The position numbers were made by a program, and so were the translations under genes. Source: Zygaena filipendulae (taxonomy: Eukaryota > Arthropoda > Insecta > Lepidoptera > Zygaenidae). From it: a DNA stretch of 64,000 bases. Positions 10,185 to 20,520 of this stretch are shown piece by piece (position 1 is the stretch's first letter; the number at the start of each line of letters is the position of its first letter). Below the pieces are notes generated by a model. It had not been told where the DNA came from. It saw only the letters and a program-made list of their open reading frames with translations, and ran no database searches. Location: contig OU015672.1 of assembly GCA_907165275.2 (NCBI GenBank), positions 8,797,501-8,861,500 of the forward strand, in the 5' to 3' direction.

Positions 10185-10466
10185 TTCGTTTTTAGTCCGT
10201 TCTGTAGATCCATAAAAAATATTAGACACGTATATTTTCTTTTATTATGTAAGCAAAAAATTATGGAGATACGTCGAGTCGCGTGACGTCACAACTCATA
10301 AGCAACTACAGTTTTACCTACATACATATTATGACGTTACGAGCTCCCACTCCTAAACTTTAGTGCGCTTTATCCAAGTATATTTTCATTCATTTGAAAA
10401 AGCAAAACATGCGTGTCCATTATTTTTGTATTATTTAACTGACGGACTAAATCGAATTAAAAAAAA
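10185..10466 (+). mobile_element. CRE-MITE copy 1 (old)
   Basis: One of nine related ~300-bp elements that run from TTAGTCCGTC..TGTAGAT to ..AACTGACGGACTAA. This copy keeps one intact TGACGTCA (10284) and a mutated partner (TGACGTTA). More diverged than the copies at 22183 or 32428. Confidence 0.7.
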
Positions 10467-11223
10467 TCGTCAAATGGCCTAGGTATTTTGTTTCGAGATA
10501 AAAAGTATCTCATGTTTCACTCACGGATTTTTCTCGAGAATTCTTCGTTTCAAGATAAAATGTATCCAGTTACACACAAGGATACTGTCGCTATTTATCG
10601 GTGGAAGAATTTTCAGAATCGTTCCAATAGTTCCGGAGATTACCCCTCTACATCCAAACTTACAAACTTTACCTTTTTAAAACGAATTATAATACGAAGT
10701 TATTTCGAAATCGAATCGAATCGAGTAAAACCAAGAATCCCGCAAATCAAACGTGTATACAAATTGATCCAGCAAAGATACGAAAAATATCACAGACTAA
10801 GATTTAACTAGATGAGCCAAGATAATATAATGAACTTATTTTAAAACGATACGTGGCATTTTTATTCTAATGGTGGTAGCGAAAACGTGCAACTCAGCTA
10901 AAAATCCTAAAATAAGCCAAATTTTTTTATCTGTATTTTTATCAGCAAACATGTGTTAGGGCTGGTGGTAAAGGTCTCCATGTTTAGGTACAGGGAGCCT
11001 TTTAAAATGACAAATATTAATATAATATTTTAAGCAATTCCTTTTCATCGTTATCATATCAGCCAAATAGACATAGACCTCCGCCAAGGATCGCCACAAC
11101 GCCTGCTCCTGCGTTTCCCGCATCTAATTTTTCGTATCGCGCTGATTTATTTTAAAGATTCGTCTTTTATAACTTAGACCGAACTTGAACCTAAAGAAAA
11201 AATAACAAATAATATGGGTCTAA
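10467..11223. other. Gene-free stretch
   Basis: A 107-aa plus-strand frame (10488-10811) is Lys/Arg/Phe-rich and overlaps Helitron-like words (TTCAGAATCGTTCCAATAG); taken as chance. Nothing else recognised. Confidence 0.45.
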
Positions 11224-11458
11224 CCGCCGCACTCAGAGTCGACTTTAATGATTACTTAGTTAAGTATAGATTTTTAAAACAAAACTGCCGCAATCAGAGA
11301 CGTTCAGTAAATTAATGTTAATTGGCATTTAATGAGATGTTACTTAATTAGTTAAATGCCAATTAACATATTTATTAAACTTGTCTGATTGCGGCAGTTT
11401 TGTTTTAAAAATCTATACATAACTAAGTAATCATTAAAATCGACTCTGAGTGCGGCCG
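11224..11458. mobile_element. Foldback MITE, arms ~105 bp, TAA duplication
   Basis: Almost the whole 235 bp is an inverted repeat: left CCGCCGCACTCAGAGTCGA, right (reversed) CGGCCGCACTCAGAGTCGA. Pairing continues for about 105 bp on each side of a ~25-bp centre. TAA flanks both sides (11221-11223 and 11459-11461). A 3-bp TAA/TTA duplication fits the PIF/Harbinger superfamily; that assignment is inferred. Confidence 0.9.
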
Positions 11459-11845
11459 TAAGTGACATTTCACTGCCTCCAGAACTGTGCATAATTGGAG
11501 CGACACAGGTAAACAGCGGTGCACTACGATCCCGTAACAACTCGCGTAGTCTGTTCTAGGCATACCTGATGTGCGGTACATCCATTATTTAAACGTGTAG
11601 TATTTATGAAAGCTCCGCGCTCCAGCGAGCGGCGGGATTTCTCGTTACATTTATTGGCATCGCATCGGTGCCGCTCCGAGTACAGTCAGCTGCTCACATA
11701 CAGCGGCGACCTCGAACCGGAGCACGCGGCGTGGGCAAGCTCACTATTCGAGATATTTGATGTGTGTTGTCAGCTCACAACAATCACAAAGCTTTTGTTT
11801 CGTAATCAAGCATAATTATGATCACTTTCAAGGGGCTTGTCAACC
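11459..11845. other. CpG-richer stretch, no recognised gene
   Basis: 11605-11760 is GC-rich and open on the plus strand for 69 codons from 11606 (rich in Arg, Ser and Leu). I do not recognise it and see no convincing splice context. Confidence 0.35.
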
Positions 11846-12035
11846 TCATTTTAGTTTTTATTCCGTCTTGAAGATTATTAAAAAATATTGGATAGTTTAT
11901 AGCACGTAACGTCACGCGACATTTTGACTTAATGTATCACCGTTATTTTTTGATAACGTAAAAAATGAAAAAACACGAGTCCAATATTTTTTATTAATCT
12001 ACAAGAAGGACTAAATAGAATTTTGATTTTTAAAC
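11846..12035. mobile_element. CRE-MITE copy 2, rearranged
   Basis: Both ends are the same end of the element: TTCCGTCTTGAAGATTATTA on the left and, inverted, AATAATCTACAAGAAGGACT on the right. The half with the second CRE is missing, which makes a small foldback. The one CRE-like site is mutated (AACGTCAC). Confidence 0.65.
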
Positions 12036-12920
12036 CCCGGAAAAAGCCTATTATTATATTAATGACAATGGAATTAACAAACCGACTACCGTCCCAAAAC
12101 AACCTTTTTAATAAGGTGCGGGTGCGATGAGCTATGTACCGTATCTTACAAATAAAAAAATGGAAATAAAAATATATTCGTTAAATCCTTCGTTCGCTAT
12201 TGGACACCTGAATTGCTCAGCTACTTTTGCTGCGGACTGTACAACAGTTCGTACTGCACGGAATGTATTTTGATGTCTACGGCATAATATGTTATAATAA
12301 AACTCGGCAAATCAATACATACCAATACTACAAATACGACTTTGAGTTTGGTTTGTTTGTTACTAAAACTCCATTAGCTTATACTCGCAGTACCATTTCC
12401 AATGAATCTTTATATCATAATGAAAATATTCTATTTCCTACTCCAAAACCTATATATTACTTTTAACTATACATCCCATAGAACAGAAAATGACATAGAA
12501 GGGACATCAACTTAGTTTAGTATGAAAACAGATGAAAACCAGTGTCGCCGGGTGATTTGCGCACACAAAACTATTCATCACGCACTAAAACATTCATTGA
12601 CGTAAAGAAATGTATTAAACGCTTTATGGTTATGTTTTTACTTAGTGACTGTTTTCAAAAATCACAGTTTTGTGAATATTGTGGTAAATATACTTGGGAT
12701 GGCAGCAAAAGAAGTTTTGGGCAAGTTAGAGCATTTTGCTCTAACTCCCTTTGCAACGATGGCGCGCCTGCCCCGCCTACATGACCTCTCTAGTTAATTT
12801 ATTTGCTCTGTGGTTCATCCCACAGTTTCAGCCGCATAAATTTCGGTATTCCCACGGGAACACTTTGTCCCAATATAAAAGTTATGTCCAATGTCAATGC
12901 TATGTTAATATTACTTATTA
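12036..12920. other. Gene-free stretch
   Basis: Open frames at 12227-12466 and 12542-12784 (79 and 80 aa) are AT-rich and unrecognised. A Helitron scrap (TTTCGGTATTCCCACGGGAA) lies at 12840-12900. Confidence 0.45.
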
Positions 12921-13125
12921 CTAGTTGTGCCCCGCGGTTTCACCCGCTTTAATTTCAGAGTTCCCGCAGGAATTCCGGGATAAAAAGTACCTTATGTAGT
13001 AATCTGGTGTATAAGCTATATTATTATAAAGTTTAATTTAAATCCATCCAGTAGTTTTTGCGTGAAAGGGTAACAAACATCCAATCCATACAAACAAACT
13101 TTCGCATTTATAATATTAGTAAGGA
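12921..13125 (-). mobile_element. Complete Helitron-like element, type A
   Basis: CTAG at 12921-12924, hairpin CCCCGCGGTTTCACCCGC, minus-strand 5' end TCCTTACTAATATTATAAATG (21 nt including the first T) at 13125, and A/T flanks. 205 bp. Confidence 0.88.
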
Positions 13126-13528
13126 TTATTTCCCATATCACACATGGATACTATAGGTTCCTGGAGTGAAATATTTTTTTTTAAATCAGTTTACTAGTTC
13201 CAGAGAATATCTCCTGCATCCAAATATATAGATTTACAAACTCAACCGCTTTATATTGTAAAATTATGGTAGATATACATATACCTATGTAGATATCTAA
13301 TTTGTGGAAACGTACCGATACTCACTGATAAATGTACATTCAATTATTTCAACGGCAACGATTCGCACGGTGTTATGCTTAATTGGAACATTGTGCAGAA
13401 ATTGCGATATTAATAATATTGCAATAATAATTCTCAACACACAGATCTACTCGATCCCACACTACGCTTGCACACGAGCCGCTCGCCCGCTGGTGGTGGG
13501 GAGCGCAATGGGCTTGTCAAGCAAACTT
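13126..13528. other. Gene-free stretch
   Basis: A short piece at 13437-13475 (ACAGATCTACTCGATCCCAC) matches the SINE family B body in reverse. The 104-aa frame (13304-13618) runs into the next repeat and is not credible. Confidence 0.5.
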
Positions 13529-13800
13529 TCATTTTCCGTCCGTCCGTCTTGTAGATCAATCAAAAATATTGGACACGTATTTTTTAATCAAAAAATAATG
13601 AAGATTAAATTAAGTTGAAATGTCGCGTGGCGTCACTCTGTGCTACAGTTATGACGTCAAGAGCCCCCACTTCTAAACTTTAATGCGTTTTATCTTAGTG
13701 TTCTTTTCAATAAATTGAAAAAACAAAAAAATCGGGTCTATTTTTTTTTATTATTCAACAAGATGGACTAAATACAATTTTGATTTTCATACCCCAGGAA
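13529..13800 (+). mobile_element. CRE-MITE copy 3
   Basis: From GTCCGTCTTGTAGATCAATC to AACAAGATGGACTAAATAC. One intact TGACGTCA (13652) remains; the other is GGCGTCAC. Confidence 0.72.
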
Positions 13801-13857
13801 AAAGCCTAAAGTTCACTCGTATGCTATGGTTCCACCCATGCACAGGCACCTGTATTA

Positions 13858-14032
13858 GGCCCGATCTCCACCAAAGCGGAGAAGAGACGAGAGGAGATGT
13901 GTTTTGAATAACCAATCAGATTTCATTATTTCCGTTTGTTCGAGTTTCGTTCGTGGAAATGACGTGGAAATTGGTTATTCAAAACACATCTCCTCTAGTC
14001 TCCTCTCCTCTCCGCTTTGTGGACACCGGGCC
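13858..14032. mobile_element. Foldback MITE, arms ~65 bp, TTA duplication
   Basis: Left end GGCCCGATCTCCACCAAAGC, right end (reversed) GGCCCGGTGTCCACAAAGCG. Pairing continues through the purine-rich GAGGAGATGTGTTTTGAATA region. TTA flanks at 13855-13857 and 14033-14035. PIF/Harbinger-like by duplication size. 175 bp, no coding capacity. Confidence 0.9.
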
Positions 14033-14171
14033 TTAAGAAGCTTGCGTGCAAACATGCAGCTGGATACTTTGTTATCTGTGACCTACTTGCCTACGTCATT
14101 CACATGCTTGTTAAGTGGTATTAATAAGGACAAATACATACATTTCTCACGTACTCATCAAAGTTCCTCAC

Positions 14172-14267
14172 CGCAGTCCTGCCGAGGAGCAGAGCGTCCA
14201 TCTCGCCCTCGGGCACGGCCACCACGGCCACCGTGGGCTCGGGGCCACCCTTCATTGCCACGTTCAT
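14172..14267 (-). CDS. Possible first coding exon (32 codons), unrecognised
   Basis: Minus strand from an ATG at 14267 in the insect-type context TCAAAAATGA to a 5' splice site GCG|GTGAGG (exon ends 14172, phase 0). The 32 codons are strongly GC-ending (GTG, GCC, CCC, GAG, CTC), unlike anything else nearby. The translation starts MNVAMKGGPEPTVAVVAVPE, looks like an ordinary soluble protein and has no motif I can name. An in-frame TGA lies just upstream of the ATG, fitting a true start. The antisense 150-aa frame across this region is probably a shadow. A chance GC-rich segment remains possible, and I cannot see the next exon. Confidence 0.3.
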
Positions 14268-15721
14268 TTTTGAACCTTGTCACTCGGGCACAGAGTCGAA
14301 ATTGCCTTGCTGGTCGCTTGCGGCACAAAAAAAATTATGATGTGATTATGATGTGACTGCTACGTTCAATTTTAAACTTTATCACTTGTAGATAGAATTT
14401 AAATTCTATTTTAGAAGAATCATTCACTATTATGTCACTTTAGTTAAATGTAGCAAACATCAGTTTTTTTATCATCGCGTTGAAATATTTTAACGAAGTC
14501 ACTTAGTTTTTTTGTTGGAATTACAACTTGGATTTGCTTTTTTTAACTCTTTGCATGAAAAATGGGAAAAAGTATCGTATAAAGTTGGAACATCAAAGTT
14601 TAAGCAAATTTTCTTGGGCGCCGAGTAAAATAGACCCTTATTCCCATAGCGCTGGATTCAAATTCTTTTCAACAAAGTCACTGAGTAAATATTAAATTTT
14701 CAGAGTCCGTTTGTGTCCGATGAAACTTTGGAGAGTGTAAAAATAACAGAGTAGTTTATAGTGTAAAAATAACAGAGTAGTTTAGATTGATATGAATTTT
14801 ATTATTTTATTGCCACTGTTTTGATATGAAAATGTTTATTTTTGTATTTTCTATGATACGCCCGATAATCCAATGAAATACTTTTTCACACAATCACAGA
14901 CAATTTTCTCTATAACATACTATCTTCACTTTCGTTAGAAATTTTTATTTATTTAAAAAATATTTTTGGCCAGTGTTTGTTTTAGTTTCTTTAAATTTTA
15001 AGTTCTTATTTCAAACATAGTTCTTATTTGGATTTTTTTGAAGTTGTAACTATGCAACAATAGCCGTCTCATTCCTTCTCTTTAGAATAGAAATTTCTGT
15101 TCCCTTTTTGATCCCATTTGTCTCTGGCTGCTTCGCCAAGTGACACTGACGGATGGGTCTAACTAAAGTTTTTCGTAGATCATTGGTCCATGGTTTATTC
15201 TCGATGTATCAAATAGTTCGGCTTTCTAATAGATAGACCTAGGTACTAAACATATATTTATATTATTGTATTGTTGTAGAGTCGTTTCAAAGGTGTATAG
15301 GTAATTATTTTTTGGAACATCAAATTTTCAAAAAAACTTAAATGATGTTAAGAAATGTTTTAGCTAATGTAGTTTCATCTCTTTCTAAAATGTCTACACT
15401 TTGACAAATGACAATTATAATATGAAAGAGACAAACATTATTTTTGTTAAAATATATTACATAAATAAAGTCTCTACTTAGCTTTATTACGTGCGTAGAC
15501 GTAATGAAGCTAATTTCAAAAGTAAGTACGTACTTGACGCTTTTAAAATATAATTAATCATTAAAAAACTTTGGCTCTCACTTCTTCATTAATACAGTAC
15601 CTGCTCATATAATATTAATCTTAAGTAAATAGCAATAGTCACTCCATGGATGCGACGGTGCCTGGCCTGGAAGTAATGTTGCAGATGGGACTTATATCTG
15701 TACAATAATGAGTAGAATCCG
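14268..15721. other. Gene-free stretch
   Basis: AT-rich, no repeats recognised apart from a 26-bp tandem duplication (GTGTAAAAATAACAGAGTAG unit, 14735-14784, two copies). No credible coding frame. Confidence 0.55.
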
Positions 15722-15876
15722 CGTGTCTGTTCACGCTAAACCCCGGAACGGAGTTTCATGCGGCTTTTACATGCAGATTAAGCTTAATTTGGAGCAACAT
15801 ATAAAAGGATTTGTGTCAGGAAAAAAGTTGTTATATAAAAGCGTTTCACGTGGGTGAAACCGCGGGGCACAGCTAG
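15722..15876 (+). mobile_element. Helitron-like element, type G, 5' truncated
   Basis: Ends GTGGGTGAAACCGCGGGGCA then CAGCTAG (CTAG 15873-15876). The body has AGATTAAGCTTAATTTGGAG, shared with the next copy. Confidence 0.75.
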
Positions 15877-15892
15877 TTATAATATATATATA

Positions 15893-16174
15893 TCTATCTA
15901 TACTATAATAAAAGAATAGAATCCGCGATTCTGTACACTGAATATTTTTAAGAAAAATTGACAGGGGGCGATAAAATAACAAAACCACGAAAAAAGAGTT
16001 TTTAAAATTATTTTCTGTCTGTCTGTCTGTTCACGATAATCTCCGAACCTACTGAACTAGATTAAGCTAAACCCGGAGCTCCATATAGGCTTTATTTAAT
16101 TTAAATCGGATGTTGGGAAAAAAAGTTGTCATACAAAAACGTTTCATGCGGATAAAACCTCGGGGCACAGCTAG
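15893..16174 (+). mobile_element. Helitron-like element, type G
   Basis: Starts CTATACTATAATAAAAG, then AGAATCCGCGATTCTGTACA, a (TGTC)n run, CGTTTCATGCGGATAAAACC and CTAG at 16171-16174. The same subfamily lies reversed at 30790 and 47253. An (AAGT)n run follows to about 16200. Confidence 0.82.
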
Positions 16175-16616
16175 TAAGTAAGTAAGTAATTAAGTAAGTA
16201 TTTTACTATATTACTATAAATATAAATATAATATTAATCCTTCTTAGTCAACCGGCTTACTGATTGCCAAGAAACACGTCGGAACTTTTACTTAATTATG
16301 TTAAACGTAATTGACATAGTGATCTCTAAATATACCTAATTGTCCAAAATTCAAATCAGATTTTTAAGAAAAAGAAACAAAGGAATTCTCTGTAAAAAAT
16401 TTAAAAATAAAATTTATTTTAAGCCCTACGAAAATTGCCTCAGAAAGATTGAGAACTCCACAACTGTGGGTGCAGTTCGTGCACTGTCATCAGTGCTTCA
16501 AAAAATCAGGGCAAATGGCCCTTGACATTTTTTCAATGCTTTATATCGTAAATCTCACACACGAGGTACTTGTAATGGGTAACGGATCCACTAGAAAAGC
16601 CTATTTTATAAATCTA
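16175..16616. other. Gene-free stretch
   Basis: Two overlapping frames (61 and 77 aa) share the region 16340-16682; the second runs into the Helitron, so neither is credited. The segment 16440-16530 is somewhat GC-richer but not recognised. Confidence 0.4.
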
Positions 16617-16893
16617 CTAGCAGTTCCCCGCGGTTCCCGCGGGAACTCCGGGATAAAAAGTAGCCTAAGTTACTCCTTATAACATTAGCTATCTGTTAGT
16701 GAAAGTCCCGTCAAAATCGGTCCAGCCGTTCCAGAGATTAGCCGAAACAAACAGAGAGACAGACAGACAGAAAAATTATAAAAGTTGTTTTTTTATGTGA
16801 GTATCATATATAATTTTATTATTATGCATTTAGTGAAAAGCTGTTAATTTGAAATTACAAACAGACACTTCGATTTTATTTATATGTATAGAT
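16617..16893 (-). mobile_element. Helitron-like element, type D
   Basis: CTAG 16617-16620. The end hairpin is shortened to CCGCGGTTCCCGCGGGAA because the two hairpins appear fused by deletion. The body has ATTAGCTATCTGTTAGTGAA and (CAGA)n, and ends with the type D 5' words (CAGACACTTCGATTTTATTT). Confidence 0.82.
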
Positions 16894-17236
16894 AAATAGA
16901 TTATAAAATATTTCAAGAGCTCTTACTTTACGTTCCCATATAAAACCGTAGGTACTTATCTATACTCTCCCCCATTCCAAAGATGCAATAAATAACTTGC
17001 AAAAAGCTCCGAATTCATCCGCAAAGTTTCGATCAGTGCGAGGCAGGAACCACTTATCGATAACTTACAAGGATCTAAGTCCAATAAGTGTTGGTTTAAA
17101 TCAGACGCAACTGTTTCCCAACCCTTACACGACCTTTCTAATCCGCACGTAGGAGCCTCGACCAGTGACATGAATAAATTACGAACCATAACGTCTGAGA
17201 TACGATATTAGAAGCCAAATCCTTATAACATCTAAT
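16894..17236. other. Gene-free stretch
   Basis: A 77-aa minus-strand frame (16956-17189) has an acceptable composition but no recognised domain or splice context. Not credited. Confidence 0.35.
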
Positions 17237-17549
17237 AATCCTTAATATTACAAATGCGAATGGGTTTTTGTTTGTCACACTTTCACGCTTTGTGCATACA
17301 CGTTTATGGTGGAAACGCCGAAATTAATGCAGGTGAATCAGCGAGGAACAGCTTGTCCCTAATATAATAAATGCGGAGGTGTGTTTGTATGTTGGTTACG
17401 CTTTTACGCCTAACCCTACCCTACCGATCACTATAAAATTTTACATACACGTTATCAGAGATACAATAAAGGATATAAGGTACTTTTTATACCGGAATTC
17501 TTGAGGGAACTCCGAAATTGATGCAGGTGAAACTGCGAGAAACAACTAG
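17237..17549 (+). mobile_element. Two type B Helitron-like elements head to tail
   Basis: The first (17237-17355, internally deleted) starts TCCTTAATATTACAAATGCG and ends CTTG. The second (17357-17549) starts CCCTAATATAATAAATGCGG and ends CTAG at 17546. Same orientation, one base apart. Confidence 0.75.
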
Positions 17550-17636
17550 TAGGTAATGAATAAAGAACAAAGTCTAAGCTGTCATACCAAAACTTAGGTA
17601 TCTACTACAAAAACCTTCTTCCATTAATGGGCATGT

Positions 17637-17946
17637 TGACTAATTTTTTTTTGTCCGTCTTGTAGATTATTAAAAAATATTGGACACGTATTTTTCTTTT
17701 TTTACGTAATCAAAAAATAACGGCGATACATTGAGTTGAAATTTCGCGTGACCTAACTATTCAGACAGTTTGTATGGCGGTTTTATCGGTTAGTGACGTC
17801 ACGACCCCCTCACCTTAAATTTAATGCGCTTTATCTCCGTATATTTTAATTTATTTGAAAAAGCAAAAAATACGTGTCTATTGTTTTTTTTATTTTCTAA
17901 CTGACGGACTAATTAGAATTTTCATTTTTAAAAGTAGTCCACATCC
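17637..17946 (+). mobile_element. CRE-MITE copy 4
   Basis: Left end CATGTTGACTAATTTTTTTT, right end (reversed) GGGATGTGGACTACTTTTAA-like. One intact TGACGTCA (17794); the other reads TGACCTAA. About 310 bp. Confidence 0.85.
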
Positions 17947-18296
17947 CAATTGCAGCTTGGACGGCGAAAAATTGTTAATCCATACAAAATCAAATCGTAA
18001 AAGATTTTTTTCTCACAAATATCTTTATATTCCTTGCCTTTAGTGCTTTTTGTTCTTATACAACCACTAAGAGTTTGGATGGCAAATAGCACTCGATCTC
18101 AATGAACCAACATCGCCACTAAGGGGGCAATTCCACGGTTTGAGTGCCGCTGGGCCCCACGTGTGCCTCGCGCGTTTCGGGTACGTGAAATATTATCAAA
18201 GACGCTCCAACCTTCTGAGCTGATAGCGGAAACCCCGAGGGCTTTTAGCACACCACGTCGTTATGTTGGTGAGAACTGTGCTTAGAAGTACATTGC
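17947..18296. other. GC-richer stretch, unrecognised
   Basis: 18060-18250 includes GCCGCTGGGCCCCACGTGTG and is CpG-containing, but no coding frame or known repeat is apparent. Confidence 0.4.
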
Positions 18297-18669
18297 CCAG
18301 GGCTCTTATTCACTATGACCAACAACATTCCTTGCCTATAATGCGCATCCAAAAACAATCCCAAACGCTTTAAATACAAAATATTAGCTAGTAGCTGTTC
18401 CCCGTGATTTAACTCTCGTTAATTTCGGAATTGCCGCGGGAATTCCGGGAGAAAAGTACCCTATGTCTTGACAAAGCGTATGCAAAATTTCATGATGATA
18501 GGGAGAGCTGTCAAGGCTGGAAAGCGTAACAGACAAACAGAGTTACTTTCGCATTTATAATATTAATAGAGATTACGTTGGAAGACTTCTTTAAGTGCGA
18601 GCGAAAAACAATTTTTGCGGCGCGTTATCATAACGCGACGTGTTTCGGTCATAGTGAATAAAGGTCCTG
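18297..18669. mobile_element. hAT-like MITE split by a Helitron
   Basis: Inverted ends CCAGGGCTCTTATTCACTAT and (reversed) CAGGACCTTTATTCACTATG. The flanks TACATTGC (18289-18296) and TACATTTT (18670-18677) match at six of eight positions. The CAGG.. ends and a likely 8-bp duplication suggest hAT. Without the nested Helitron it would be about 190 bp. It also contains CGCGTTA-TCA-TAACGCG near 18621. Confidence 0.7.
18388..18571 (-). mobile_element. Helitron-like element, type B, nested
   Basis: Lies inside the hAT-like MITE. The 3' end is GCTAGTAGCTGTTCCCCG (terminal CTAG region partly duplicated) and the 5' end on minus is TCTATTAATATTATAAATGC. Confidence 0.8.
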
Positions 18670-18824
18670 TACATTTTCTTCCCACACTGAAATGCTACTC
18701 AAGAGTCAGTCACCTCTGAGTACTTATATTATTGTCTTTCTCGCTCATTGCACTGGAAAATGAAGATGACAAACTATGATTCCAAGGCGTATGTTCAATT
18801 GCGAATGTCAGTTTCTTTTTGTTG

Positions 18825-18958
18825 GAACGCCTTCACGCCCTAATACCCAATGAACATGAAATTTTGCTAATACAATTTTGGACGTACAAAAATGGGAATA
18901 AACTCTTACGCGGCATTCCCGCGAGAACTCTGGATCAAACCCTCACGGTTTCATCTAG
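18825..18958 (+). mobile_element. Helitron-like fragment, type B
   Basis: Partial body (GAACATGAAATTTTGCTAAT), GGCATTCCCGCGAGAACTC and a CTAG end at 18955-18958; the hairpin has lost one arm. Confidence 0.6.
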
Positions 18959-19004
18959 TACCCCTTTAAAATTTTCCTAGATAGTGTACCAGGCAGCTAG
19001 GATT

Positions 19005-19168
19005 TGGAGGTGGTTTTAACAACTGAAGTTTGGGACAGTACCACTTTCTCACTTTTGTGTGCCATCGAGCAGGTGCGCTGTGTCGCGCGACTACCAGGCA
19101 ACCAGCGCTCAGAGTTCGTAGCAGCACGTGCGTGCTCCGCTTAGGATAGCACCACCTCTTTGCTTATA
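19005..19168 (+). repeat. Interspersed repeat, partner at 24135-24390
   Basis: Shares GTCGCGCGACTACCAGGC and CACCACCTCTTTGC with the reverse complement of 24135-24390. The two differ by internal gaps. Class unknown. Confidence 0.5.
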
Positions 19169-19447
19169 TATATGTAAATCAATTTACTTACGTGTTATGC
19201 ATCCCTGGTGACCTTTGCCTTCAAACCTAGTTATTTTAACTCGAAATTAAAAAGGTGTTCCGAATAAAAATTGTGTTTTATCAAATGAAATATGTATTAG
19301 ATAGAACGCGTTGTAAATGTCATTCAACGTCTGGAATTACGTCTAAAAATAAACGGGCTCGTGTCGTTTATAGCGATAAGACGAGTTATTATTTTCACGT
19401 TCGAGGTTGAGTCGTTGCTTATTAATAATTTCTTCAGTAAAACATTT

Positions 19448-19855
19448 TTAACCGATTGGCGCAGTAGGCCATGCCTCCCCGCGCGATGCCTCGAGTTCGA
19501 TTCCCAGTGGGGTGAACTTTGTATGACGAGCACAGGATTCCACGTGGGCGTGTTAAGTAATAATATGTGATAGTATATTTATTTATTTATTTATTTATTC
19601 TTCTTGCACAAAATAGTACAAATGGCGAACTTAATGCCTTGCGGCATTCTCTGACAGTTAACCATTGGGTTGACAGAGAGATAAAAGGGAAGGGGTGTGC
19701 AACCTACGGAAAAAACGAAAAATAAATAAAAATAATAGTATTAAAACTAAAAAGTTATAAACTAAGACATAAAAAAGGACTAAATATGTGATAGTGCTTT
19801 TCATGACACAAGCTTATAACTTAGTGTGGGATTAAGGAGATCTGTGTGTTTTGTT
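19448..19855 (+). mobile_element. SINE family B split by a LINE tail
   Basis: Head GATTGGCGCAGTAGGCC with B box GAGTTCGATTCCC (19493-19505), then GTATGACGAGCACAGGATTC. After an insertion at 19575-19782 the body resumes with ACACAAGCTTATAACTTAGT and GAGATCTGTGTG, as in the uninterrupted copies. Confidence 0.82.
19575..19782 (-). mobile_element. 5'-truncated LINE tail with 13-bp duplication
   Basis: A 208-bp insertion flanked by AATATGTGATAGT (19562-19574 and 19783-19795). On minus it ends in (AAATA)n, the expected 3' tail. The word GGCGAACTTAATGCCTT recurs at 26757-26940. A variable 5' end with a repetitive tail and 13-bp duplication is target-primed reverse transcription; the LINE clade cannot be told from the tail alone. 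Confidence 0.88.
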
Positions 19856-20214
19856 GTGGATTATCGATATTATTATGTTTCACTTCATTCGAAAATCCGA
19901 AATTTTCTGCCCAAAAACTGATATTGTCGCAGCAACCGTCGTTAAATTAGCAAACAAAATGTCCGTCACAACCCGCGATCGTCCCGGGTCGTCCCGGGAG
20001 AAATCTACCCGTTCTGGACCGGATCCGGCCCGTCAGCGGTCTGGCCACACATCCACGCTCCCTTCGGTGGTTTCCTTCGGCATAGTCATAGATTCCTGCT
20101 GCGTTATTCTGGAACGCGCAAACCAATTTCACCCGAAACGGTCGTAGTGAATGCATAATATCAATAATACCTAATGAAAAAGAAGACAAAGAGAAACTAA
20201 TTTTTATTTACCTA
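19856..20214. other. CpG-rich open segment, unrecognised
   Basis: 19960-20150 is GC-rich and open on both strands (plus from the ATG at 19959, 62 codons; minus 80 codons). Neither translation resembles a known family. It could be an old transposon ORF or host sequence. Confidence 0.35.
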
Positions 20215-20374
20215 CTGTATACGTTACGCTTTCACATCTGAACGGCCCAAACGAATCATGATATTTTGTATACACGTTGTCAGGGGTACAGAGAAGGATA
20301 TAGTGTACTTTTTATGCCGAAATTCCCTCGGGAACTCCGACATTACCGCGGGTGAAACCGCGGGGAACAGCTAG
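20215..20374 (+). mobile_element. Helitron-like element, type B, 5' truncated
   Basis: CGTTACGCTTTCACATCTGA onward, with the perfect end hairpin ACCGCGGGTGAAACCGCGG and CTAG at 20371-20374. Confidence 0.85.
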
Positions 20375-20382
20375 TAGATACC

Positions 20383-20520
20383 TAAATACGCCCAGACTGG
20401 AAAATGAAACACATGTTGTTTGTCGCACAAAGTTGACTTCCACTGGAAATCGAAGCCGTAACCTCTTGATTAGCGGGGAGGCGTGGTAACCTATGGCGTC
20501 AATTAGATCCTGAGAAAATA
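20383..20520 (-). mobile_element. SINE family B, partial
   Basis: The reverse complement gives a head-like GACGCCATAGGTTACC and a B-box relative GGCTTCGATTTCC. The 3' half is missing. Confidence 0.6.

Noticed and set aside
13904..14356. 150-aa plus-strand open frame
   Set aside because: Starts inside a foldback MITE and reads antisense through the GC-rich candidate exon; Pro/Arg/Ser-rich as expected for an antisense shadow.
19947..20189. GC-rich open segment on both strands as a host exon
   Set aside because: Neither translation resembles a known protein and no splice sites frame it clearly; left as unrecognised.
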